In this document: in pieces, positions 1 through 5,350 of the stretch
Layout of the letters: each line of letters begins with the position of its first letter
Position numbering within the stretch: position 1 is the stretch's first letter
DNA from: Chlamydiota bacterium
Lineage (GTDB): Bacteria; Chlamydiota; Chlamydiia; Chlamydiales; SM23-39
Reading direction: 5' to 3'
DNA: 6,659 nucleotides
Assembly: GCA_027459365.1 (NCBI GenBank)
Contig: DAIDIM010000186.1
Location: 1 to 6,659, forward strand
Translations under genes and position numbers: made by a program
Notes under the pieces: generated by a model
Database searches by the model: none
The model's input: only the letters and a program-made list of their open reading frames with translations
Told to the model about the DNA's origin: nothing

Positions 1-13
1 AATCTCATAGATC

Positions 14-88
14 TTTTCGCAAATTTTCGCTTCTTTTCGCTCAAAAATATAACTTTTCGATATTTATTTTCGCGATACGTTGCGAAAA
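14..88. repeat. Iterated TTTTCGC motif, partly 10-bp phased, with an inverted copy
   Basis: TTTTCGC occurs at 14-20, 24-30, 34-40 and 67-73. A one-base variant, TTTTCGA, lies at 54-60, and the inverted copy GCGAAAA at 82-88. The copies at 14, 24, 34 and 54 start at exact multiples of 10 bp, so they would face the same side of the helix. AAATTTTCGC at 21-30 and GCGAAAATTT at 82-91 form a perfect 10-bp inverted pair, and TCATAGA at 5-11 pairs with TCTATGA at 102-108. All of this is directly visible. Its function is unknown: it could be a protein-binding array, the edge of a longer repeat running off the left end, or a repeat within the 3' part of an upstream gene, because one frame stays open through it (3-170). 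Confidence 0.6.
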
Positions 89-89
89 T
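66..89. other. Perfect 8-bp hairpin, possible weak terminator or operator
   Basis: ATTTTCGC at 66-73 and GCGAAAAT at 82-89 form a perfect 8-bp stem around an 8-base loop. The right arm is followed only by TTATC, not a real U tract, and the stem is AT-rich, so a classical rho-independent terminator is doubtful. It may end an upstream gene outside the window, or simply be a palindromic arrangement of the TTTTCGC binding motif. Confidence 0.3.
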
Positions 90-336
90 TTATCAAAAAT
101 CTCTATGACCTTCGAGGAAAACGAACTCAAAACTGAGGTTAATAGCAGCAACGTCCCTATTGACGAGTAAAAAAATAATAAAAGCGCGGACGCTCTCACC
201 GGAGATGCCATCAAAAAATGACATAAGTCGAGCTTATAGGATATGTGATTGGAAATTTGCTTGCAATCCCCGATTAATGAATGAGTCCATAGATGTGATT
301 TTTTTTATACTTCTGAGTTTCGCTTTAGCGCCCCTG
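90..336. other. Stretch without a supported gene
   Basis: I see no convincing gene here. A frame open from the left window edge ends at TAA 168-170 and contains a possible 21-residue acidic peptide starting at ATG 105. A TTG-initiated plus-strand frame begins at 160, and a 43-codon minus-strand frame runs 224 to 93. None has a good ribosome binding site or recognisable protein features. An imperfect 9-bp inverted repeat at 321-344 (TTTAGC at 324-329 with GCTAAA at 336-341, plus flanking pairs) overlaps the end of the minus-strand gene. It lacks a following T tract on either strand. Confidence 0.5.
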
Positions 337-576
337 CTAAAACGTTCCTATTTTCTCAATTGCAACACCGGTAATCTTGCCAGCACAGGCCCCTAATGCG
401 GCTCCTCCTGCAGCAAGTAGTAGTGTTGTTGCAACAGCTGCGTTAATGCAGTTGGCTTCTCCTTGTTCGGACATCTGTGCCATTTTGCAAAAAACAGGTA
501 ACACGAAAGATCCTCCAGCTGATACGGTCATCCCGATTACAGAGCCGGTATAAGTACATACGTCAGATATTTTCAT
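337..576 (-). CDS. Small two-helix membrane protein with glycine zipper, unknown function
   Basis: I do not recognise this 79-residue protein. It reads as a membrane hairpin: hydrophobic segments at about residues 8-31 and 45-66 are joined by a short polar loop (MSEQGEAN, about 35-42), with very short ends. The second segment carries glycines at 58, 62, 66 and 70, a four-step GxxxG glycine zipper that normally drives tight helix packing; G11 and G15 form a shorter one in the first helix. I chose ATG at 576 because AAGGGA lies 5 bases upstream; a GTG just before it (577-579) would be too close to that site. The stop is TAG at 337-339. It is divergent from the DUF2709 operon. A two-lobed hydrophobic hairpin is also the hallmark of chlamydial inclusion membrane (Inc) proteins, and holins or small toxins can look similar; these are only inferences. 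Gly/Ala/Val-rich composition makes chance coding less likely. Confidence 0.6.
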   Translation of the reverse strand: MKISDVCTYTGSVIGMTVSAGGSFVLPVFCKMAQMSEQGEANCINAAVATTLLLAAGGAALGACAGKITGVAIEKIGTF

Positions 577-739
577 CACTTTCCCTTTTGAATTTTTTAC
601 GACTGAATGAGGAAGAGATGATATTCACTGTGTTTTTATTAAATCTATCTAAAATTAATATTTTACGGACTCGATTTTTCTTCGACTTGAGTATAATTTC
701 TCCTTTCTGTATCGTACTAGATGCAAAATATGAGAATGT
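577..739. promoter_or_regulatory. Divergent intergenic region with a plus-strand TATAAT
   Basis: This 163-bp spacer separates the leftward membrane-protein gene from the rightward operon. A perfect -10 hexamer, TATAAT, lies at 692-697 on the plus strand, which would give a transcript start near 704 and a leader of about 36 bases. No good TTGACA-like -35 is found 16-18 bp upstream, so the promoter is weakly supported. For the leftward gene the ribosome site AAGGGA is clear on the minus strand (about 582-587), but I could not pick a credible -10/-35 pair. Confidence 0.35.
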
Positions 740-1462
740 ATGACAACAGCGATTTCCATCTCTCCTGATCAAAAGGAAGAACTCCTTAAATTTTTGAAAA
801 AAAACCGCACGGCCGATCTAGCCATGATTTACCTGCATTATCTGCAGGAAAAATTTAAGTTGAAGCCTGTTTTGTTTCCTCGCGACAAGATCATTTTTCA
901 AAGCGTAGAGGACTTGATCAAGAAACTAGAAGAGGAGGGAAAGCTCTGGCGCGAAACAGAAATCGTGATCCAATTTGGTCAGCAAAGTGTCAATGAGGAG
1001 ACAAAGAAAATTTATATTTGCCCGTTTACTGGGAAAGTTTTTGGCGATAACACCTGTCCAAATCCGCAAGATGCGATTTACGATTGGGTCTCAAAATGTC
1101 CCGAGAATACAGAGCGTGTGGGGGGATTGCCTGCAAAGAGATTTTTTGTATCAGAAGATCCTGAGGTGATTAAAAACTATATTACTCCACGAAAAGCGAG
1201 CGCGAAAAAAGTTGTGTTCTCTTCAGCAATTACAGGAAAATTATTCAATAGCAAGGCAGCGGTCATCGATTCATTCAAGAAAAATTATATAAAGCCCCTT
1301 TCGCTATACGAAGTGCAAAATCAAAACAAATATGAAATTGATGGGAAATTCCTAGAGTTTATTCAAAAACATCTCTCTGATGAGAAGATTACCCAGTTTG
1401 TGGAAGCTCTTTCGACATATCCTGAATTCGATCCTTATTTAAAGAAATGGGTAGAAGAATAG
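740..1462 (+). CDS. DUF2709-family protein, chlamydial conserved hypothetical
   Basis: This 240-residue soluble protein has no signal peptide or membrane segment. I match it to the DUF2709 family mainly from its neighbours (a hypothetical gene directly before tsaE and dnaQ in chlamydiae) and its Cys-containing core, both from memory. The N-terminal 70 residues look helical and charged. Residues 91-121 hold a CPFTGKVFG...CPNPQDAIYDW...C block with C94, C106 and C120. A second, related block follows at 157-180 (SSAITGKLFNSKAAVIDSF) in which the cysteines are absent. TGK occurs at 97-99 and 165-167. This looks like an internal duplication with one arm able to bind metal or form disulfides and one degenerate. 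ATG 740 is the only sensible in-frame start; its ribosome site (GAGAAT) is poor. It is the first gene of the overlapping operon and runs 16 bp into tsaE. Function is unknown. Confidence 0.8.
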   Translation: MTTAISISPDQKEELLKFLKKNRTADLAMIYLHYLQEKFKLKPVLFPRDKIIFQSVEDLIKKLEEEGKLWRETEIVIQFGQQSVNEETKKIYICPFTGKVFGDNTCPNPQDAIYDWVSKCPENTERVGGLPAKRFFVSEDPEVIKNYITPRKASAKKVVFSSAITGKLFNSKAAVIDSFKKNYIKPLSLYEVQNQNKYEIDGKFLEFIQKHLSDEKITQFVEALSTYPEFDPYLKKWVEE

Positions 1463-1860
1463 CAATCCTATCATCTAGTGAGGAAATGGTTGAATTTGGG
1501 AAAAATATAGGATCTCAGATCTTGCCCGGAACCATTTTGGCTTTGACAGGTGATTTAGGAGCAGGGAAAACCACATTTGTTCAGGGACTCGCTCTCGGCT
1601 TAGATATCCATGATCCGATCCAAAGTCCCACTTTTGTCTACTTGAATTCCTATGCGGGCAAATATCCACTTTTCCATTTCGACCTCTATCGGTTAAAAGG
1701 TCAGGATGATTTTTTAGCCCTAGGTTTTGATGAGTTTTTTATGTCCAATAGCATTTGTGTGATTGAGTGGCCTGAAAGAATCGCAACTCTTTTGCCAAAA
1801 GAGACCAAGCATCTTTCTTTTGAGTATATTGAGCAGGGGCGTAAAGTAGTCATCTCATGA
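1447..1860 (+). CDS. tsaE: tRNA threonylcarbamoyladenosine biosynthesis ATPase TsaE
   Basis: TsaE (formerly YjeE) is the small P-loop ATPase that works with TsaB and TsaD to make N6-threonylcarbamoyladenosine at position 37 of tRNAs reading ANN codons, in the cytoplasm. The 137-residue length is close to the bacterial norm. The signature runs in the expected order: Walker A GDLGAGKT at residues 35-42 (K41, T42), SPTF at 60-63 (switch-like region), HFDLYR at 77-82 with the acidic D79, and IEWPER at 106-111 with E107 and W108. ATG 1447 lies inside the end of the DUF2709 gene, giving a 16-bp overlap. There is little Shine-Dalgarno sequence (AAAGAA), so translation is probably coupled to the upstream gene. 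The stop overlaps the next start as ATGA. tsaB and tsaD are not in this window. Confidence 0.95.
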   Translation: MGRRIAILSSSEEMVEFGKNIGSQILPGTILALTGDLGAGKTTFVQGLALGLDIHDPIQSPTFVYLNSYAGKYPLFHFDLYRLKGQDDFLALGFDEFFMSNSICVIEWPERIATLLPKETKHLSFEYIEQGRKVVIS

Positions 1861-2606
1861 GATCGATTCGAAAAGAGGTCTTTGTTTGTTTGGATTGTGA
1901 ATCAACCGGGCTTGATCCACAAAACGACCGCGTGATTGAAATTGCGGCAGCTCTATTTACCTATGATGAAATACTGCAAAAATTTGAGACCTTAATCGAT
2001 CCCCAGTCTCAAATTCCTGAATCTTCTCAGGAGATTCATAAGATCAATCAGGAAATGGTTGAAGGGAAGCCGAAAATTGCTGAGATTCTTCCTGGTTTTC
2101 TGAAAATGATTGAAGGGAAAGTCTTAGTGGGTCACGGAATTAATTTTGATATTGCCTTGATTGCAGCAGAAGCCAAACGTCATCAAATTCCAACAACCAT
2201 TGAAAAACAGCTCTATTTTGATACACTTCGCATGGCCAGAATTTATGGCCAAAGTCCTGTCAATTCATTGCAACATCTAAGAGCGCACTTCAATATTGAA
2301 CCCGAAGGGGCTCATCGGGCGATGAGCGATGTCATTGTCAATATCGAAGTATTTAAACAGCTCGGAAAACCCTACGAGACAATTGAAGCTTTACAAGAGC
2401 TCTTATTAAAACCCATTCGCTTGAAAGTGATGCCTCTGGGTAAGCACAAAGGGCGCAAGTTTGAAGAAATCCCAATTGAATATCTTTATTGGGCTGAAAA
2501 AAAAGATTTTGATCAAGATCTCCTCTATTCGATACGATGTGAAATCAAGAATCGAAAGAAGGGCGGAGGATTTGGAATAGCGTCTAATCCTTTTTCAAAC
2601 TTATGA
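1857..2606 (+). CDS. dnaQ: DnaQ-like DEDDh 3'-5' exonuclease with C-terminal DUF3820-like domain
   Basis: This is a 249-residue DEDDh exonuclease related to the epsilon proofreading subunit of DNA polymerase III. Catalytic residues are all present: D13 and E15 in the ExoI motif (CLDCESTGLD), D98 in ExoII (GHGINFD), and H153 and D158 in ExoIII (AHRAMSD). The nuclease domain covers about residues 6-170. The tail at about 188-228 (MPLGKHKGRKFEEIP followed by YLYWAEKK) resembles the DUF3820 module that is found fused to exonucleases or as a short stand-alone protein. Chlamydiae often encode more than one dnaQ-like gene, so this may be an accessory repair or RNA-processing exonuclease and not the replicative epsilon; the symbol is therefore loose. 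It starts in an ATGA overlap with tsaE, ends in an ATGA overlap with pgk, and lacks a clear ribosome site. Confidence 0.85.
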   Translation: MRSIRKEVFVCLDCESTGLDPQNDRVIEIAAALFTYDEILQKFETLIDPQSQIPESSQEIHKINQEMVEGKPKIAEILPGFLKMIEGKVLVGHGINFDIALIAAEAKRHQIPTTIEKQLYFDTLRMARIYGQSPVNSLQHLRAHFNIEPEGAHRAMSDVIVNIEVFKQLGKPYETIEALQELLLKPIRLKVMPLGKHKGRKFEEIPIEYLYWAEKKDFDQDLLYSIRCEIKNRKKGGGFGIASNPFSNL

Positions 2607-3745
2607 GAATGGTCGATCTCCCAGTAGAATCAAAACATGTACTCGTGCGTGTCGATTTCAATGTTCCCATGGATCATGGCCAAATTACCGACGACTCTCG
2701 CATTCGGGCAAGCATCCCTACCATCGAATATCTTCTAAAAAAGAATGCCGCTGTTATTTTGATGAGCCATTTGGGAAGACCTAAAGGGGAAGATCCACAA
2801 CTTTCATTAAAACCCATTGCAAAAAGACTTTCTGTTCTTTTGAAAAAACCGGTCTTAATGGCCCCCGATTGTATCGGCCCTCAAGTCGAACAAATGGTTC
2901 ATGCTTTAAAAGAGGGCGAGATTTTGATGTTAGAAAATCTCCGATTTCACAAGGAAGAGGAAGAGCCAAATGAGGAATTTGTTTCAGGGCTGGCCGCCCT
3001 CGGAGAGGTATATATCAATGATGCTTTTGGAACAGCCCATCGAGACCATGCATCAACGGCACAGATTGCCCGCTATTTTGCTGGGAAAAGAGCCGCCGGA
3101 TTTTTAATGGAAAAGGAGATAGCCGCGCTTAAGCCTTTGATTGAAAACCCAAAGCGCCCTTTCCACATCATCATTGGGGGTGCAAAAATAGCAACGAAGG
3201 CGGGAGTGATTCAAAATTTGAAAGCGGATGTTTTATACATTGGCGGCGCCATGGCGTTTCCCTTTTTTCAGGCTCTAGGGATCTCCACGGGCGATTTTCC
3301 CGTTTCTCAAGAAGATGTTAAGCTTGCGCAGGATATTTTAAATTCTAGAAAAAATATTCATCTTCCCCTTGATTTAGTTATCGAAAAAGAAAAAGAGATC
3401 AAAACAATTCTTGCACAAGATGGAGTTCCGACATCCTGGCATGTTGGAGATGTAGGACCTCAAACAATACTGAGCTGGTCAAAATATTTAAGTGTCGCAA
3501 AAACCATTTTTTGGAATGGTCCTCTTGGAATTGTAGAACAAAAAGAATTTGCCAATGGGACCCAATCTTTAGCTAGGAATTTAGCAAAATCTCATACCGA
3601 AGTCACTATTGGTGGGGGCGATACAGTAGGTGCCATTCAGAAAATGGGGCTTGCAAAAGATTTTTTTCATTTCTCGACGGGAGGGGGGGCTTCTCTTGAA
3701 TTTCTTGAATTTGGTCATTTACCTGGAATTGACCCTTTATTCTAA
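2603..3745 (+). CDS. pgk: Phosphoglycerate kinase
   Basis: PGK transfers phosphate from 1,3-bisphosphoglycerate to ADP, an ATP-yielding step of glycolysis in the cytoplasm. The 380 residues are slightly short of the usual 390-400, mostly at the N-terminus. Family blocks are in order: RVDFNVP 16-22, SHLGRP 55-60, LENLRF 110-115, NDAFGTAHR 139-147, GGAKIATK 192-199 (both nucleotide-phosphate lysines K195 and K199 kept, although the middle departs from the common VSDK-type sequence), WNGPLG 304-309, GGGDT 337-341 and STGGGASLEFLE 358-369. The C-terminus continues FGHLPGIDPL, where the common form is EGKxLPG. Nothing suggests loss of activity. ATG 2603 overlaps the exonuclease stop as ATGA and no Shine-Dalgarno site precedes it, so translation is probably coupled. 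It is the last gene of the overlapping block; two nucleotide transporters follow. Confidence 0.97.
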   Translation: MRMVDLPVESKHVLVRVDFNVPMDHGQITDDSRIRASIPTIEYLLKKNAAVILMSHLGRPKGEDPQLSLKPIAKRLSVLLKKPVLMAPDCIGPQVEQMVHALKEGEILMLENLRFHKEEEEPNEEFVSGLAALGEVYINDAFGTAHRDHASTAQIARYFAGKRAAGFLMEKEIAALKPLIENPKRPFHIIIGGAKIATKAGVIQNLKADVLYIGGAMAFPFFQALGISTGDFPVSQEDVKLAQDILNSRKNIHLPLDLVIEKEKEIKTILAQDGVPTSWHVGDVGPQTILSWSKYLSVAKTIFWNGPLGIVEQKEFANGTQSLARNLAKSHTEVTIGGGDTVGAIQKMGLAKDFFHFSTGGGASLEFLEFGHLPGIDPLF

Positions 3746-3759
3746 TGCAAAAATATGGC
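3729..3759 (+). promoter_or_regulatory. Possible promoter for the NTT genes
   Basis: TTGACC at 3729-3734, inside the last codons of pgk, matches five of six bases of the -35 consensus. Downstream candidates for -10 are TATGGC at 3754-3759 (19-bp spacer) or AATATG at 3752-3757 (17-bp spacer); both are weak. If used, the NTT pair could be transcribed separately from the upstream operon. Readthrough from pgk is equally possible because no terminator hairpin is visible in the 45-bp gap. Confidence 0.25.
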
Positions 3760-3783
3760 ATGATGGGGGCACACAAGTAAAAT

Positions 3784-3787
3784 AAGG
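3784..3787 (+). promoter_or_regulatory. Ribosome binding site that bears on the first NTT start
   Basis: AAGG lies 3 bases before ATG 3791 and 9 bases before the in-frame ATG 3797. The longer gap and the better match to the N-terminus of the second copy favour 3797, so the true protein may be two residues shorter than the longest frame. Confidence 0.4.
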
Positions 3788-3790
3788 CTT

Positions 3791-5350
3791 ATGCGGATGG
3801 AGTCTAAGGCGGAATTCAGGGGATGGCGCTCTTTCTTCTGGCCGATACACCGTTGGGAATTGAAAAAATTTCTCCCAATGTTTCTCATCTACTTTCTTAT
3901 CTCATTTAACTACAATTCTTTACGCGCGTATAAAGATTCCATGGTTGTCACTGCTTCTAATTCAGGTGCAGAGGCGATCCCATTTATCAAAGTTTGGGCA
4001 ATTCTTCCAGCTGCATTACTGTTAACATTTTTATTTACCCGTCTTGCCAATCGATATTCTAGAGAGAAAGTTTTCTATATTATGATGGGAATTTTCCTCT
4101 CCTTTTTCTTTTTATTTGCATTTGTCCTTTTACCTCTTCAAGAATTTTTGCATCCGCAAGGCTTTGCCGACCACATGCAAACGATCCTCCCAGAGGGATT
4201 TAAAGGTTTAATTGCGATGGTTCGTAATTGGACTTTCACACTCTTCTATGTGATGAGTGAACTTTGGAGTACGGCCATCATGGCAGTTCTTTTCTGGGGA
4301 TTTGCAAATGAGGTGACGAAGGTCGATGAAGCGAGAAGATTTTACATTCTCTGGAGTGTGGGAGCCAATATTGCCGGATTTTTTGCAGGCCGAGTAGCAA
4401 TCTATTTTTCTGGAAACGTCTTTTTTAAATGGCTCCCTTACGGGAAAAATGCTTGGGACCAATCTGTCCTCTTTCTCTGTTGCTCGATCATTCTTTCTGG
4501 ACTTTTGACTATGGTCATTTTTCGATGGCTCAATAAATATGTGATACACCCATCTGAAAAACCGCTGGCGAATGGGATGCAAAAGGAAAAAGTCAAAATG
4601 TCGATGCGTAAGAATTTTGCCTATCTTGCAAAATCCAAATATTTAATCTGTATCGCATTGATTGTTCTTTGCTATAATATAGGAATTAATTTAGTAGAAG
4701 TTGTTTGGAAAAATCAAATTAAACAGTTGTATCCGAATCCAAATGATTTTACTGCTTACATGGGAGAAGTGATGTCGTGGATGGGCATTATCGCCACTGT
4801 GATTTCTATCTTCATTACCGGTAATGTCATACGAAAATTTTCTTGGACGGCAAGCGCTCTGGTCACCCCCATCATCACGCTCATTGTAGGAACCGGATTT
4901 TTCTTCTTTGCAATCTTCAATCAAAACGTCCTCTCCTGGTTTCCTTTGATTGCGAGCATGGCACCACTTGCCTTGAGCGTTTTCCTTGGATCTGTACATA
5001 ATTGTACAACCCGCTGTTGTAAATATACGATTTTTGATGCGACAAAAGAGATCTCTTTTATTCCATTGAGCGCAGAGTCCCGATTGAAAGGAAAAGCAGC
5101 GATTGATGGAGTCGGCTCGAGACTTGGAAAATCGGGTGGATCGGTCGTTCATCAAGGTTTACTGATCCTCTTTTCGACAGTCGCAGCGAGCACTCCTTAT
5201 GTGGCAGGCATTTTTATTATCGTTGGCGTTGTTTGGATCTTAGCGACCATCTCTTTAGGAAAACAGTTTGATCAGATCAATCTTGAAAATGCAAAACTGG
5301 ATATCCCTGATACCCCAGAACTTCGTCCAATAGGCTTAAATGGAAGGTAG
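3791..5350 (+). CDS. Npt/NTT-family nucleotide transporter (ADP/ATP translocase type), first tandem copy
   Basis: This 519-residue inner-membrane protein belongs to the NTT family, which lets intracellular bacteria exchange ADP for host ATP or import nucleotides with protons. About 12 hydrophobic segments can be drawn, at roughly residues 27-43, 66-83, 95-116, 148-171, 184-204, 224-245, 283-301, 326-345, 352-375, 387-408, 453-472 and 473-491. The four charged residues essential in characterised NTTs are present: K48 in KDSMVVT, E157 in MSELW, E303 in NLVEVVW and K419 in FDATKE. KAAIDGVGSRLGKSGGS (435-451) is also a family block. Length is typical. ATG at 3797 (residue M3) is a real alternative start: AAGG at 3784-3787 is 3 bases from 3791 but 9 from 3797, and the second copy aligns better with an ME... 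start. Its end overlaps the next gene by 11 bp. Substrate cannot be read from sequence: ATP/ADP exchange, nucleotide-proton symport or NAD transport are all known in the family. Confidence 0.93.
   Translation: MRMESKAEFRGWRSFFWPIHRWELKKFLPMFLIYFLISFNYNSLRAYKDSMVVTASNSGAEAIPFIKVWAILPAALLLTFLFTRLANRYSREKVFYIMMGIFLSFFFLFAFVLLPLQEFLHPQGFADHMQTILPEGFKGLIAMVRNWTFTLFYVMSELWSTAIMAVLFWGFANEVTKVDEARRFYILWSVGANIAGFFAGRVAIYFSGNVFFKWLPYGKNAWDQSVLFLCCSIILSGLLTMVIFRWLNKYVIHPSEKPLANGMQKEKVKMSMRKNFAYLAKSKYLICIALIVLCYNIGINLVEVVWKNQIKQLYPNPNDFTAYMGEVMSWMGIIATVISIFITGNVIRKFSWTASALVTPIITLIVGTGFFFFAIFNQNVLSWFPLIASMAPLALSVFLGSVHNCTTRCCKYTIFDATKEISFIPLSAESRLKGKAAIDGVGSRLGKSGGSVVHQGLLILFSTVAASTPYVAGIFIIVGVVWILATISLGKQFDQINLENAKLDIPDTPELRPIGLNGR
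4244..4279 (+). repeat. Near-identical DNA patch shared with the second NTT gene
   Basis: Bases 4244-4279 match 5790-5825 at 34 of 36 positions, both differences being A/G. The patch encodes the FYVMSELW helix with the essential Glu. The 1546-bp offset is the tandem period here. A further 20-bp identity occurs at 4082-4101 and 5628-5647. Confidence 0.8.
4691..4716 (+). repeat. 26-bp identical DNA patch shared with the second NTT gene
   Basis: Bases 4691-4716 are identical to 6228-6253, including third codon positions. They encode LVEVVWKNQ with the third essential charged residue. Another 22-bp identity lies at 5031-5052 and 6568-6589 over FDATKE. Both pairs have an offset of 1537 bp. This fits a tandem duplication with selection or occasional gene conversion on functional helices. 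Confidence 0.85.

Noticed and set aside
93..224. Minus-strand frame of 43 codons beginning at ATG 224
   Set aside because: No Shine-Dalgarno site, no recognisable motif, and it lies in a repeat-rich AT-rich stretch where short open frames are expected.
321..344. Imperfect inverted repeat as a terminator for the minus-strand gene
   Set aside because: The stem has a mismatch and overlaps the stop codon, and no T run follows on the minus strand.
160..396. Plus-strand frame of 78 codons starting at TTG
   Set aside because: No ribosome site, weak start codon, no recognisable protein pattern, and it overlaps the better supported minus-strand gene.
477..743. Plus-strand frame of 88 codons starting at GTG
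   Set aside because: It is partly antisense to the glycine-zipper gene, has no ribosome site, and its second half is AT-rich spacer translation.
563..772. Minus-strand frame of 69 codons across the divergent spacer
   Set aside because: Overlaps both neighbouring gene starts and reads as basic low-complexity spacer translation.
4673..4678. TATAAT inside the first NTT gene as an internal promoter
   Set aside because: It encodes part of a conserved helix, there is no matching -35, and such hexamers are common by chance in AT-rich DNA.
4208..5155. Long minus-strand frames opposite the first NTT gene
   Set aside because: They are antisense shadows of a strongly conserved membrane protein; their translations are rich in Arg, Ser, Lys and His with no domain pattern.
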